A stretch of 64,000 bases of DNA, from NCBI GenBank assembly GCA_028689025.1, contig JAQTXA010000009.1, positions 33,166 to 97,165 on the forward strand. Direction: 5' to 3'. The translations under genes were made by a program, and so were the position numbers. Positions 15,402-23,067 of this stretch are shown here, piece after piece. Position 1 is the first letter of the stretch. Every line of letters starts with the position of its first letter. The notes beneath the pieces were generated by a model. That model did not search any database. It had not been told where the DNA came from and saw only the letters and a list, made by a program, of their open reading frames with translations. This DNA comes from Aliarcobacter sp. Its GTDB lineage: Bacteria > Campylobacterota > Campylobacteria > Campylobacterales > Arcobacteraceae.

Positions 15402-16526
15402 TTAAAAAGGTAGTTGCTCAACAAAAACTTTTCCACTATCAGGGGCAAGTTTTGCGTACCTTAAAGTCATTTTTATATCTTTATGATTCATTAGCTTTTG
15501 AATAGTAAATATTGGAGTTCCGATAATTGCTAAATGACTTGCAAAAGTGTGTCTTAATGAATGAAATACAACTTTGTTCTTTCTATCTGTAAAGTCTATA
15601 CCATCATTAAAAAGCTCATCTAATACTTTTCTTAATCTTCTTTGTGGATTTGAAATAAATAGCTTATCATTCATCTTTAGATCAACTACTCTTTTTTCTA
15701 AAAGAGCTTTTAAATCAACTGTTAAAAAAGCTTTATATGTACTATTATTTTTAAAATCTTTTAAAGTAAGTAAATTATGTGTAAAGTCAATATCTTTTTT
15801 CTGTATATTTAAAAGAGTTTCTAATCTTCCACCTGTTTTTAATGCAAGATTAAAAAGTAAAAAAAGAGTTTCATCATTTTTTGAATTTTCAAATAATATT
15901 TTTATTTCATTTTGCGTTAAAAATCTTTCTCTTGCATTATCTATATCTAACAATTTAATATATTTTGAGAAATCATTTTTTATATAGTCATTCTTAAAAG
16001 CATATTTTATAAGAGCCTTTAAAAAGTTAAGTATGTTATTGATTGATTTATCAGCTAATAATTCTTTTTTTGAAATGGATTTTGTATTTCTTAATAAAGT
16101 AGTAAATTTTTGTATCTCATCTTTTGTTATACTTTCAAAATCAAGATTTTTAAAAAAAGGTAACAAGTGGTTATTAAAATGTGATTTATCTGTAATTTTA
16201 GATTTTCCATTTTCTCTTAAATTAAAATATTCATCAGCAATAGTTTGAATAGATAAAATATTCTTTTTCTTTTTTTGAGCAATTGAGGGTGGTTCTTCAC
16301 CTGTTCTTTGTTTTGTAATAATTTCATTTCTTAATTGATTGCAATAAGCTTCTCTATATCCTTCTGAATATTTACCAACTTTAATTTCTTTATCTTTATT
16401 ATTTTCATCTTTATATCTAATATAAAAAGTTTTATCAATTTTATCATTAGTTGTAGTTTCTCTATAAAATATTCCACTAAATTTTGTATTTATTCTTTTT
16501 GAGTATGTTTTCTCTAAAATTCCCAC
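15402..16526 (-). CDS. int: Tyrosine recombinase (island integrase)
   Basis: A 374-residue tyrosine recombinase that would integrate and excise the island at tRNA-Glu. Catalytic residues are visible: Arg in KTGGRLETLL (about residue 236), the beta-hairpin Lys in TLKDFKNN, HxxR in FHSLRHTFASHL (about 327-331), His in MNHKDIKMTLRY and the nucleophile Tyr (about 353). The N-terminal arm-binding domain (residues 1-60, YIRYKDENNKDKEIKVGKYSEGY) and a core-binding SAM-like domain (about 90-190) precede it. The start is GTG at 16526, with AGGTGGG upstream. The GTG and ribosome site lie inside the right 24-bp end repeat, and the stop codon lies inside an inverted ACTACCTTTTTA repeat. It reads away from the adjacent att site. 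Confidence 0.93.
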   Translation of the reverse strand: MGILEKTYSKRINTKFSGIFYRETTTNDKIDKTFYIRYKDENNKDKEIKVGKYSEGYREAYCNQLRNEIITKQRTGEEPPSIAQKKKKNILSIQTIADEYFNLRENGKSKITDKSHFNNHLLPFFKNLDFESITKDEIQKFTTLLRNTKSISKKELLADKSINNILNFLKALIKYAFKNDYIKNDFSKYIKLLDIDNARERFLTQNEIKILFENSKNDETLFLLFNLALKTGGRLETLLNIQKKDIDFTHNLLTLKDFKNNSTYKAFLTVDLKALLEKRVVDLKMNDKLFISNPQRRLRKVLDELFNDGIDFTDRKNKVVFHSLRHTFASHLAIIGTPIFTIQKLMNHKDIKMTLRYAKLAPDSGKVFVEQLPF

Positions 16527-16543
16527 CTATTTCCCACCTGAAA
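16520..16543. repeat. Right copy of 24-bp end repeat over the integrase start
   Basis: Identical over 24 bp to 8275-8298. It covers the integrase GTG codon (16524-16526) and Shine-Dalgarno region, so a protein bound here would block integrase expression. The internal structure is two TTCCCACCT units at 11-bp spacing. Confidence 0.7.
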
Positions 16544-16556
16544 GTTTGTATATAAG

Positions 16557-16585
16557 ATTTTATAGGGTTTATTTGAATTTGTCAA
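16557..16585 (-). promoter_or_regulatory. Probable integrase promoter
   Basis: On the minus strand, TTGACA (16585-16580), 17 bp, TAAAAT (16562-16557). Transcription would begin near 16550 and run through the right 24-bp repeat before reaching the GTG start. Confidence 0.55.
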
Positions 16586-16663
16586 TAGCTTACAAGTGTC
16601 TTTAAAATGGTACTTTATAGTATATAGAAAAATTTAAGGTTTATAGGAAATAGTTATTTTTTA

Positions 16664-16709
16664 GGATTTCCTCCAGAACACGCATGTTCGAATCATGCTG
16701 GGGTCGCCA
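16664..16709 (+). repeat. Right attachment core (displaced tRNA-Glu 3' end)
   Basis: A 46-bp copy of the 3' end of tRNA-Glu from the anticodon stem to CCA, in the same orientation as 8178-8223 with two compensatory T-stem changes. It lacks the acceptor 5' strand, D arm and half of the anticodon arm, so it is not a functional tRNA. It marks the right boundary of the island. Confidence 0.93.
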
Positions 16710-16722
16710 ATAGCTCTAAAAT

Positions 16723-17046
16723 TTATATGAGTTTATTATAATCAACGAAGATATTTAGTTCTTTCTCTTTTGTATTATTCTCATTATTCTTAAAAATAAC
16801 AATCCATTTAGAATTAGAATTGTTTTTTTCAACTGAGATAATAGAAGCATTAAGCCAGCTAGTTTCTATTTCATGACTTGCAATTTTCCCAAGAAGCTCT
16901 TCTGATGCCAAATGTTTTATTTCTAATTGCTCTATTTTAGTATTACTGCTTTTATAATCAGTTATCTCTTTTTTTTTAAAATCTGATAAAGAATAAAAAA
17001 CTACAATTGATACAATGGGAATAAGTTTTAATAGTTTATTTTTCAT
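16723..17046 (-). CDS. Hypothetical protein with N-terminal membrane anchor
   Basis: A 107-residue protein of unknown function with one N-terminal hydrophobic segment (KLLKLIPIVSIVVFYSLS, residues 5-22) that could be a signal anchor, followed by a hydrophilic periplasmic part with a mixed alpha/beta pattern (ASIISVEKNNSNSKWIVIFKNNENN). It is the first gene beyond the right att site, only 13 bp from it, and was probably the neighbour of tRNA-Glu before the island came. The winged-helix gene on the same strand lies upstream, 77 bp away. No family is recognised. Confidence 0.6.
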   Translation of the reverse strand: MKNKLLKLIPIVSIVVFYSLSDFKKKEITDYKSSNTKIEQLEIKHLASEELLGKIASHEIETSWLNASIISVEKNNSNSKWIVIFKNNENNTKEKELNIFVDYNKLI

Positions 17047-17123
17047 ATTCTGCTTTATTAATTTACTTTTTAGAATTGTATCCTATTTTTTAAAAAAATA
17101 TTAAATTTTTTTAAAGTTATCTC

Positions 17124-17531
17124 CTATATTTCTATTATATAACCATATCCTGATTTGTTTTTTATAATGCTCTTATATGTTTTATTTCTTATCTTATTTA
17201 CGAAATTTCTCATTGTAAAAATACTCATATCTTTTGTTTTCCAAATACTATTTTTTGCTATTTCATAAGTTACAATACTATTTTTATTCTCAATCAATAA
17301 TTTTAAAAATTTTGTCTCAATTTTGGTTAAATCAATGGTTGATATATATCCATTATTATCTTGTTTTAATAATTTAGAAGTAGCGACTACCCAACTAAAA
17401 CCTTCTTCTAATTGAATATTTATAGATACAATAAAAGGTACTTCATTATGCAACATATTTTCTACAAACTTTGGACTTAAACTTTCAAACTCTTTTGGTG
17501 TGAAATATTGTGTTTTTATTAATTTATTCAT
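17124..17531 (-). CDS. Winged-helix (OmpR/PhoB-type) DNA-binding protein without receiver
   Basis: A 135-residue regulator. Residues about 65-135 fit the Trans_reg_C winged helix of OmpR-type response regulators: ISTIDLTKIETKFLKLLIENKNSIVTYEIAKNSIW is the first helix-strand block and MRNFVNKIRNKT with KSIIKNKSGYGYIIEI the recognition helix and wing (GYGY is typical). The first 60 residues do not contain a phosphorylatable receiver domain, so it is not a conventional response regulator and may be constitutive or bind another signal. No kinase gene is adjacent. The ATG is preceded by AAAGAGA. Confidence 0.75.
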   Translation of the reverse strand: MNKLIKTQYFTPKEFESLSPKFVENMLHNEVPFIVSINIQLEEGFSWVVATSKLLKQDNNGYISTIDLTKIETKFLKLLIENKNSIVTYEIAKNSIWKTKDMSIFTMRNFVNKIRNKTYKSIIKNKSGYGYIIEI

Positions 17532-17653
17532 TTTATAATTCTCTTTTTTATTATTTTAAGTATATAAGGAATTATAATTAATAATTTTTTTGGAGAGAAT
17601 GACCTAAGTCAAGATTTAATTTTTTTGGTAGTTTTTATAAATAGTCTTTATGA

Positions 17654-18043
17654 CTATTTATTATTTTTTTCTAGTATAACCATCTCAAAAGATGTTTTTT
17701 GAACAACTAATGCTTTTGTATCAGGAACAACAGATAGAGTATTAATACTTTTAATTTTTGTCTTATAAATATGAATATCATTCTCTAAAATCTCAATTTT
17801 TTGATTAAGCTGTAGAATAATATCAACACCTGCTAAATTAACACCTTTATCTCTTGTGAGTGTTAATACATATTTTATATGATCAATATCTTTTTGAGAA
17901 TAGAGTCTTATTTTTCCATTTGTTCTTGAGGGCTTAATTAAGCCCTCTCTTTCATATTGTCTTAGTGTTTGAGGATGAATATTTAAAATCTCTGCAACTG
18001 CTGAGATTAGATAAACGGGTTCTATATAGCTATTTGTTTCCAT
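17654..18043 (-). CDS. hspR: MerR-family heat-shock repressor HspR
   Basis: A 129-residue regulator with an N-terminal MerR helix-turn-helix (YLISAVAEILNIHPQTLRQYEREGLIKPSRTNGKIRLYSQKDIDHIKYVL, residues 9-58) followed by a coiled coil (about 65-100). HspR represses heat-shock genes by binding HAIR elements and is titrated by DnaK. Position supports this: it lies 12 bp downstream of cbpA on the same strand, as the cbpA-hspR order in Helicobacter and Campylobacter. A HAIR-like site overlaps the promoter of this pair at 18978-18998, so the operon is probably autoregulated. Nothing unusual in length. Confidence 0.92.
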   Translation of the reverse strand: METNSYIEPVYLISAVAEILNIHPQTLRQYEREGLIKPSRTNGKIRLYSQKDIDHIKYVLTLTRDKGVNLAGVDIILQLNQKIEILENDIHIYKTKIKSINTLSVVPDTKALVVQKTSFEMVILEKNNK

Positions 18044-18055
18044 AATTAAAACTCA

Positions 18056-18916
18056 TTAATTTGAAGGAAGTTTTTCTTCTAAAATCTTCACTAAATCTTC
18101 ATCTAAATCTTCAATTTTAGGTAAAACTATATTTGCTTTTAAATACAAATCTCCTCTAACTCCAGCTTTTCTATTTAAAACACCAAGCTCTTTTACTCTA
18201 AATCTTTGATTTTGTTTTGTATTTTGAGGAACTTTTAATGTAATGTCTTTGTGGATAGTTTTTATTTCAATTTTACCACCAAATAAGGCAGTTTTTAAAG
18301 GTAAATCAAAAGATTTGATTAAAGTATCACCATTTCTTTCATAATCAGGACTTGTAGCAACATTAATTTTTAAAATTAAATCACCTCTTTGTCCTTGATA
18401 TGCTTTTCCTTTTCCTTTTGCTCTTATTTTTTGTCCATCTTCAATTCCTTCTGGAATTTTTACATCAAAAGAGTCATTATTTAAATTAATAAATTGTTTT
18501 CCACCAAGAATTGCCACATCAAAAGGAATAGTTATTTGTGCATTAGTATCTAAGTCAGGTTCACTAAACCCTCCAAATCCACCTTGTGAGAAGCCAGATC
18601 TTCCAAATCCACCTCCACCACCAAACATTTGTCTTAAAATTTCATCTAAATCAACATTTGAGCCTTGACCTCGTGCAAAGTCATGGAAATTTTGTCCACC
18701 AAACATTGAGTCACCATGTTGATCATATTGTTGTTTTTTTTCTGGATTACTTAAAACTTCGTATGCTGCGTTGATTTCTTTGAATTTGTCTTCAGCTTGA
18801 GGGTCTTTATTAACATCAGGATGATACTTTCTAGCTAATTTTCTGTAGGCTTTTTTTATCTCATCTGCTGATGCATTTTCATTTATTTCTAGTGTTTCAT
18901 ATAAACTTTTTGCCAT
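18056..18916 (-). CDS. cbpA: DnaJ-family co-chaperone CbpA
   Basis: A 286-residue J-domain protein. The J domain (residues 1-70) has the essential HPD in YHPDVNKD at about 32-34; a Gly/Phe-rich linker (FGGGGGFGRSGFSQGGFGGFS) follows, and the two C-terminal DnaJ substrate-binding domains run from about 125 to 280. It lacks the zinc-finger CxxCxGxG repeats of DnaJ, which makes it the CbpA type. It stimulates DnaK ATPase and delivers unfolded proteins. It is the first gene of the cbpA-hspR operon behind a promoter with HAIR-like operator, so heat induction is expected. Confidence 0.95.
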   Translation of the reverse strand: MAKSLYETLEINENASADEIKKAYRKLARKYHPDVNKDPQAEDKFKEINAAYEVLSNPEKKQQYDQHGDSMFGGQNFHDFARGQGSNVDLDEILRQMFGGGGGFGRSGFSQGGFGGFSEPDLDTNAQITIPFDVAILGGKQFINLNNDSFDVKIPEGIEDGQKIRAKGKGKAYQGQRGDLILKINVATSPDYERNGDTLIKSFDLPLKTALFGGKIEIKTIHKDITLKVPQNTKQNQRFRVKELGVLNRKAGVRGDLYLKANIVLPKIEDLDEDLVKILEEKLPSN

Positions 18917-18963
18917 TTTTCAATCCTATTATTTGAATAAAATATTTTAATATTTAAAAACTT

Positions 18964-18998
18964 ATTATATCCAAAAGGTTGAGTCAATGTCAATCAAG
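18964..18998 (-). promoter_or_regulatory. Promoter and HAIR-like HspR operator of cbpA-hspR
   Basis: On the minus strand TTGACA (18993-18988), 18 bp, TATAAT (18969-18964). A HAIR-like inverted repeat, gTTGAGT-N7-AaTCAAG at 18978-18998 (12 of 14 positions match CTTGAGT-N7-ACTCAAG), covers the -35 box. This is where a repressor would exclude RNA polymerase. The operator also overlaps the last codons of the upstream kinase gene. Confidence 0.75.
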
Positions 18999-20481
18999 TA
19001 TTGTTTTTTAATAATATTTTGAAAAGTGCACCAACACACTCTTTATCTTCAAAAATAAACTCTTTGTTACAAACAGTTATTTTACCTTTCATACTTGATT
19101 GAATTATTTTATGGGTCATATATAATCCTAAACCAGTACCCTGATATTTATGTTTTGTTGTAAAATATGGTTCAAAAATTTTATCTATAATCTCATTATC
19201 AATTCCACCTGCATTATCAACTATTTCAATAAGTGCAGAATCTTCAATTTGTTTAGTAGAAATTTTTATAACTCTTAATTCATTCTTTTTTCTTTTTAAA
19301 CTAATAGCATCACTTGCATTATGTAAAATATTTATTAATGCTTGACTAAACTCATTTGCAAAGTTATATAGATAAATATCATTGTCTAAATTTAAATCAA
19401 TAGTTATATGATTTTCTTTTAAAACACTCTCTATTAATGAAAGATTATTATTAATATTTTGACTTAAATTAAATAATGATCTCTCTTTATCTTCTTTTAG
19501 GAAATCTTTAAAAACATCAATAGTATTTGATAGATGTTCAGTAGTTTCTGAAATTGATTTTAGTGCATCATCTAACATTTCATCAGTTAATATATTCATC
19601 TCTTTTTTTAATCTTGAACCAGAGGCTGTAATAGAGATTATATTTAATGGTTGTCTCCATTGGTGAGCGATATTTCCTATCATTTCACCCATTGCAGCTA
19701 GTTTTGTTTGTTCTGCTAGAAGATTCTCTTTTCTTTTTATATCAGAAATATCAATTATTGTTAATATTTTATAATCTTGTGATTTTATAGTTGTATTTTT
19801 CACATTTACAAGAGCTTTAAAAGATGTTTTATCTTCTCTAGTGATAGTTACTTCAAATGGTTTTGTATGTACTTTTTTAAGGATATTTTTGTCTAAATCT
19901 AAATCATGAATATCTTTTTTTAAAAAGAATTCTTTTGATTTATGATTACATAATTCAAGAGCAACTTGATTACAATCTACAATTTTGTCATCTTTAAAAA
20001 CAATAATAGCTTCCATTGTTGTATCAAATAAAAGTTTTAATTCTTCATTTTTTTCTTCAACTTCTTCTTTCACTTCTTTTAATTTATAATTAATCTCAGA
20101 TAAAATAGTTGTATCATAAATATAAATTATTGCTAACTCTTTTTCTACGTCATAAGGTGTTATTGTAATACTTTGTTGCATCTCATTAAAAACTCTATCT
20201 GCAACCTTTGATAGTTCAATTGGTATTAAAAATTTATTAAATTGAGGAGTGTAAAATGTTGAAGAGTTTAGTTTTAAAGCAGTTATTATTTTTCTAATTA
20301 ATTTTTTATCATCAATTTGAGGGTAAAAATCTTTTATATTTTTACCAATAATCTCTTTTGAATTAATACCTGTTCTAATTTCAAGCCAACGATTCCAAAA
20401 TTTTACTTCTAGATTTCTATTTATTAGAATAATTCCATTGTCAACTGTATTACAGATTACATCAAATTTATTTGCATTCAC
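18994..20481 (-). CDS. Cytoplasmic PAS-domain sensor histidine kinase
   Basis: A 495-residue kinase with no membrane segment. Two PAS-like domains (about 5-120, with FWNRWLEIRTGINSKEIIGKN, and about 150-260) are separated by a coiled coil (LKEVKEEVEEKNEELKLLF). The dimerisation helix has AAMGEMIGNIAHQWRQPLNIIS with the phosphoacceptor His near residue 272, the HisKA variant with HQWRQP. The HATPase domain shows the N box (NEFSQALINILHNASDAI), G1 (DNAGGIDNEIIDKIFEPYFTTK) and G2 (GTGLGLYMTHKII). It is encoded last in an operon after a CheY-like regulator and a CheC-like phosphatase, which are likely its partners. The signal is cytoplasmic and unknown. Confidence 0.9.
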   Translation of the reverse strand: MNANKFDVICNTVDNGIILINRNLEVKFWNRWLEIRTGINSKEIIGKNIKDFYPQIDDKKLIRKIITALKLNSSTFYTPQFNKFLIPIELSKVADRVFNEMQQSITITPYDVEKELAIIYIYDTTILSEINYKLKEVKEEVEEKNEELKLLFDTTMEAIIVFKDDKIVDCNQVALELCNHKSKEFFLKKDIHDLDLDKNILKKVHTKPFEVTITREDKTSFKALVNVKNTTIKSQDYKILTIIDISDIKRKENLLAEQTKLAAMGEMIGNIAHQWRQPLNIISITASGSRLKKEMNILTDEMLDDALKSISETTEHLSNTIDVFKDFLKEDKERSLFNLSQNINNNLSLIESVLKENHITIDLNLDNDIYLYNFANEFSQALINILHNASDAISLKRKKNELRVIKISTKQIEDSALIEIVDNAGGIDNEIIDKIFEPYFTTKHKYQGTGLGLYMTHKIIQSSMKGKITVCNKEFIFEDKECVGALFKILLKNNT

Positions 20482-20483
20482 AA

Positions 20484-21098
20484 TTAAAGCTCATCTAATA
20501 TTTTATTTAGTTTCTCTTTTATGTACAAAATAGAATTATCAGTTGTTAAAATAAATAGTTCAGCATTTATATTTAAATCTTCAAATCTTAGCTGAGTTGA
20601 TATGATAATTACTTTTTCATATTTTGAAATAAATAGATTATTTAGTTGATTCATAGATGTTATTGTTTTAATTGTAGGTGCTGAAAAAGATACATTTGTA
20701 TCAATATCTTCAGCTAATTTACTTATTGTTGATGAAGATAAAATATTTGTAATTTCCAAAATAACATCTGCTATTTCTTCATCATTTACTTCATGGTCTT
20801 CAAGACCAAACTTATAGGCTATGTTTTTCGCTGATTGTTTATCTATTACAAACATATTTTCACCACAAAGAGTTCCATTTATTTGTTGAAAAGATACTAA
20901 ATGTTCAACATCTAGATTTAACTCGTTAGATAAATATGATTTTAATTCATCAGCATTTATAATTTGAATTTTAGGAATAGATAATTGTGCAAAGGCATCA
21001 AGAATCTCTGTAATTGCAGCAGTTGCACTTCCATAAGCTACATTCATTAACTCTTGTAAACAATCTCTTTCATCTTCTGTTAAAGTTATAGATTTCAT
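20484..21098 (-). CDS. CheC-family phosphatase-like protein
   Basis: A 204-residue CheC-like protein. Two copies of the phosphatase signature ExxN are visible: ELMNVAYGSATAAI (near residue 16) and EITNILSSSTISKL (near 113), with intervening beta strands (LSIPKIQIINADEL; SFQQINGTLCGENMFVI) as in CheC. CheC removes phosphate from CheY. Here it sits 1 bp before/overlapping a CheY-like receiver gene (shared base at 21098) and 2 bp ahead of a kinase gene, so it probably controls dephosphorylation of that receiver, not necessarily in chemotaxis. Confidence 0.8.
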   Translation of the reverse strand: MKSITLTEDERDCLQELMNVAYGSATAAITEILDAFAQLSIPKIQIINADELKSYLSNELNLDVEHLVSFQQINGTLCGENMFVIDKQSAKNIAYKFGLEDHEVNDEEIADVILEITNILSSSTISKLAEDIDTNVSFSAPTIKTITSMNQLNNLFISKYEKVIIISTQLRFEDLNINAELFILTTDNSILYIKEKLNKILDEL

Positions 21099-21469
21099 TA
21101 TTTAGCCAATTCGTTGATTTTATTAAGTATTTGTTCCATTTTTGCTAAATCAATAGGTTTTTTTATGAAGTTAAAAGCACCTAACTGTGAAGCTTTGTCT
21201 ATGGATAATTTTTGAATATCAGCTGAAATAATTATAACTTTAGCATCTTTGTCAAATTCTTTAATTTTGCTAAGGGCTTCAAACCCATCCATAATAGGCA
21301 TTGTTAAGTCTAGAAAAACAATATTTGGTAAAACTTGTTTATATAAATCTAAAGCCTCTTGTCCATTTTGAGCTTCATAGATTTCAACACTTTCTTTAAG
21401 TATATCAGTCAAAACTTTTATAACCATTTTTCTCGCCATTTTAGAATCATCTGTAACTAAAACTTTCAT
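21098..21469 (-). CDS. CheY-like single-domain response regulator
   Basis: A 123-residue receiver domain with no output domain. The acidic pair D7-D8 (VTDDSKMARK), the phosphoacceptor Asp54 in FLDLTMPIMDG, the Ser in IIISAD (about 82) and the Lys in FIKKPID (about 104) are present. It begins the operon with CheC-like and kinase genes and so is probably the substrate of both. The start ATG is followed by a typical first strand. It may act on a motor or as a phosphate relay. Confidence 0.93.
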   Translation of the reverse strand: MKVLVTDDSKMARKMVIKVLTDILKESVEIYEAQNGQEALDLYKQVLPNIVFLDLTMPIMDGFEALSKIKEFDKDAKVIIISADIQKLSIDKASQLGAFNFIKKPIDLAKMEQILNKINELAK

Positions 21470-21583
21470 AATTATCCCTAATATTCAATTGAAGCATGAT
21501 TTTATCTAAAATTTTATAATAATAACTTTTTTTTAATAGGGAATATACTAATATTAGCCTTTAATGAAAGGAAATTATTATTT

Positions 21584-21910
21584 ATGTTTTCTAAAGATGA
21601 ATGGACTCAACTAGAGTTTTTGAAAAATAAGAGAGAATTGGAAAAAGATGGTGTTAAAGTTGTTCTAATTGATACAATTCTAAAACCTATTGAATATGTT
21701 GAAACAATGATTTATAATCCTCCTTTAATGGAACAATTTCCTCTGAATTCTGTTTTTGTATTTTATTGTGATACGGGAAAAACTACTAAAGAGAGATTAG
21801 AATATTATAAAAAGAAATTTCCAAAATATAGATGTATTAGTTTAAAAGGTGGGCGTGGTTATTTCAGACCAAATCTTCAGCTTTTTGATAAATTGGATAA
21901 AAATGAATAA
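21584..21910 (+). CDS. Rhodanese-like small protein
   Basis: A 108-residue protein divergent from the CheY-like gene. The pattern SVFVFYCDTGKTTKERLEYYKKKFPKYRCISLKGGRGYF (about 63-100) follows the rhodanese fold: a Cys-containing loop (YC-D-T-G-K-T) after a hydrophobic strand, then a helix and a LKGGxxxF turn. The active-site loop is shorter than in typical rhodaneses, so sulfur transfer is possible but not shown. It overlaps the MnmC-type gene by 8 bp, suggesting they are co-translated. Both may concern thiolated tRNA wobble uridine, which is inference from adjacency. Confidence 0.55.
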   Translation: MFSKDEWTQLEFLKNKRELEKDGVKVVLIDTILKPIEYVETMIYNPPLMEQFPLNSVFVFYCDTGKTTKERLEYYKKKFPKYRCISLKGGRGYFRPNLQLFDKLDKNE

Positions 21911-23060
21911 ACAAGAGTTTGATTATGTAATTATTGGAGCTGGAATTGCTGGGTGTTCTTTGGCACATTTTTTATCAAAGTATTCAAAATCAGTTTTATT
22001 AATAGATAAAAATGAAGATGTAGCTTTTGGTGCAAGCGGAGCAGCTGGAGCATTTTTATCTCCACTTTTGGGAAAACCAAATAAATTTAAAGATTTAATA
22101 ACTAAAGCTTTGAATTTTTCAATAGCTTATTATAAAGAGAATTTTCCTAGTGAAATAATAAATTGCGGAACTTGCAGAATTCCAAAAAATGCTGAAGATG
22201 AAGAGAAATTTCAAAGTTATATTCCGTATATGGATTTTGATTATGAAAAGTTTGAAGATGGTTATCTATTTAAAATAGGAAGTGTTGTAAAATCTTATGA
22301 GATTTGTAAAAAACTCTCAAGTAATACAGAAAAACTTTTTAATTATGAAATAAACAAAATAGAAAAAGTTGATGATATTTGGGTTTTAAATAGTGAAATA
22401 AAAGCTAAAAATCTTTTTTTAACAACTGGTGCTGATATTTTACTTATAAAAGAAAAATATATGGATATTAGAGCTGTTTGGGGTCAAAAGATTGATATAA
22501 GTACAACTACTTCTGTAGATATAAATTATCATAAAGAGTGTTCATTATCAGTTTCATCGAAGGATGGAACAGTATCTATTGGTGCAACTCATAATAGATT
22601 TGATGATGAAAAAATAGAGAGTAGTTATGATTTAAGATTAAAAAATATAAACAAATTAGAACATAATGAATATACAAATAAAATAATACAAAATGATATA
22701 TCTATACTTTTAAATAAAGCAAATGATATAAAAACATTAAATGATGTAAAAGTTTTAGATGTAAAAATAGGAGCTAGAGCCTCAAGTGTTGATTATTTTC
22801 CAATGGTTGGAAAGTTGGTAGATTCACAAAAAAGTTTTGAAAAATATCCCCACCTGAAAAATGGTTTTCAAATAAAAAATGAAAATCTAGAGATGATAAA
22901 TAATCTTTATATTTTAAATGGAGTAGGTGGACGAGGTTTTGTTTTATCTCCATATTTGGCTTATGTTTTAGTTGAAAATATTTTTAATAATCAAGAGTTA
23001 GAAGAAGAGATAACAAATTATAGACTATTTAAACGATGGGCTAAAAAACAGAAAAATTAG
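21903..23060 (+). CDS. FAD-dependent oxidoreductase of MnmC (C-terminal domain) type
   Basis: A 385-residue flavoprotein. The dinucleotide-binding motif GAGIAG lies at residues about 11-16 (VIIGAGIAGCSLAHFLSK), followed by the MnmC signature GASGAAGAFLSPLLGKP (about 42-58) and a C-terminal NGVGGRGFVLSPYLAYVL block. In MnmC this domain oxidatively removes the carboxymethyl group from cmnm5s2U34 in tRNA; the methyltransferase domain of full-length MnmC is absent here. The start was set at ATG 21903, since upstream in-frame codons lie inside the rhodanese-like gene and the FAD motif is near the N-terminus as expected. It overlaps that gene by 8 bp. Confidence 0.85.
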   Translation: MNKQEFDYVIIGAGIAGCSLAHFLSKYSKSVLLIDKNEDVAFGASGAAGAFLSPLLGKPNKFKDLITKALNFSIAYYKENFPSEIINCGTCRIPKNAEDEEKFQSYIPYMDFDYEKFEDGYLFKIGSVVKSYEICKKLSSNTEKLFNYEINKIEKVDDIWVLNSEIKAKNLFLTTGADILLIKEKYMDIRAVWGQKIDISTTTSVDINYHKECSLSVSSKDGTVSIGATHNRFDDEKIESSYDLRLKNINKLEHNEYTNKIIQNDISILLNKANDIKTLNDVKVLDVKIGARASSVDYFPMVGKLVDSQKSFEKYPHLKNGFQIKNENLEMINNLYILNGVGGRGFVLSPYLAYVLVENIFNNQELEEEITNYRLFKRWAKKQKN

Positions 23061-23067
23061 GAAAAAA

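Larger units (their letters stand above)
8178..16709. mobile_element. Integrated genomic island in tRNA-Glu
   Basis: An element of about 8.5 kb lies between the intact tRNA-Glu and a displaced copy of the tRNA 3' end at 16664-16709, with a tyrosine recombinase gene at the right end reading inward. The flanking 46-bp repeats match at 44 positions. A perfect 24-bp repeat also occurs near both ends (8275-8298 and 16520-16543). The cargo is unlike the flanking housekeeping genes: a large structured non-coding segment, HTH regulators of the excisionase type, unknown small proteins, an orphan VirB5/VirB6 pair, dyad repeats, a small RNA and a GNAT toxin-antitoxin pair. No relaxase, T4SS ATPase, replicase or phage structural gene is seen, so the element is at most mobilisable or a satellite of a helper. 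Confidence 0.92.

Noticed and set aside
15574..15987. Plus-strand ORF of 137 codons inside the integrase
   Set aside because: Antisense to the integrase catalytic domain, which shows all conserved residues in the minus strand.
16664..16709. A second tRNA-Glu gene
   Set aside because: Only the 3' 46 nt are present; the acceptor 5' strand, D arm and half the anticodon arm are missing.
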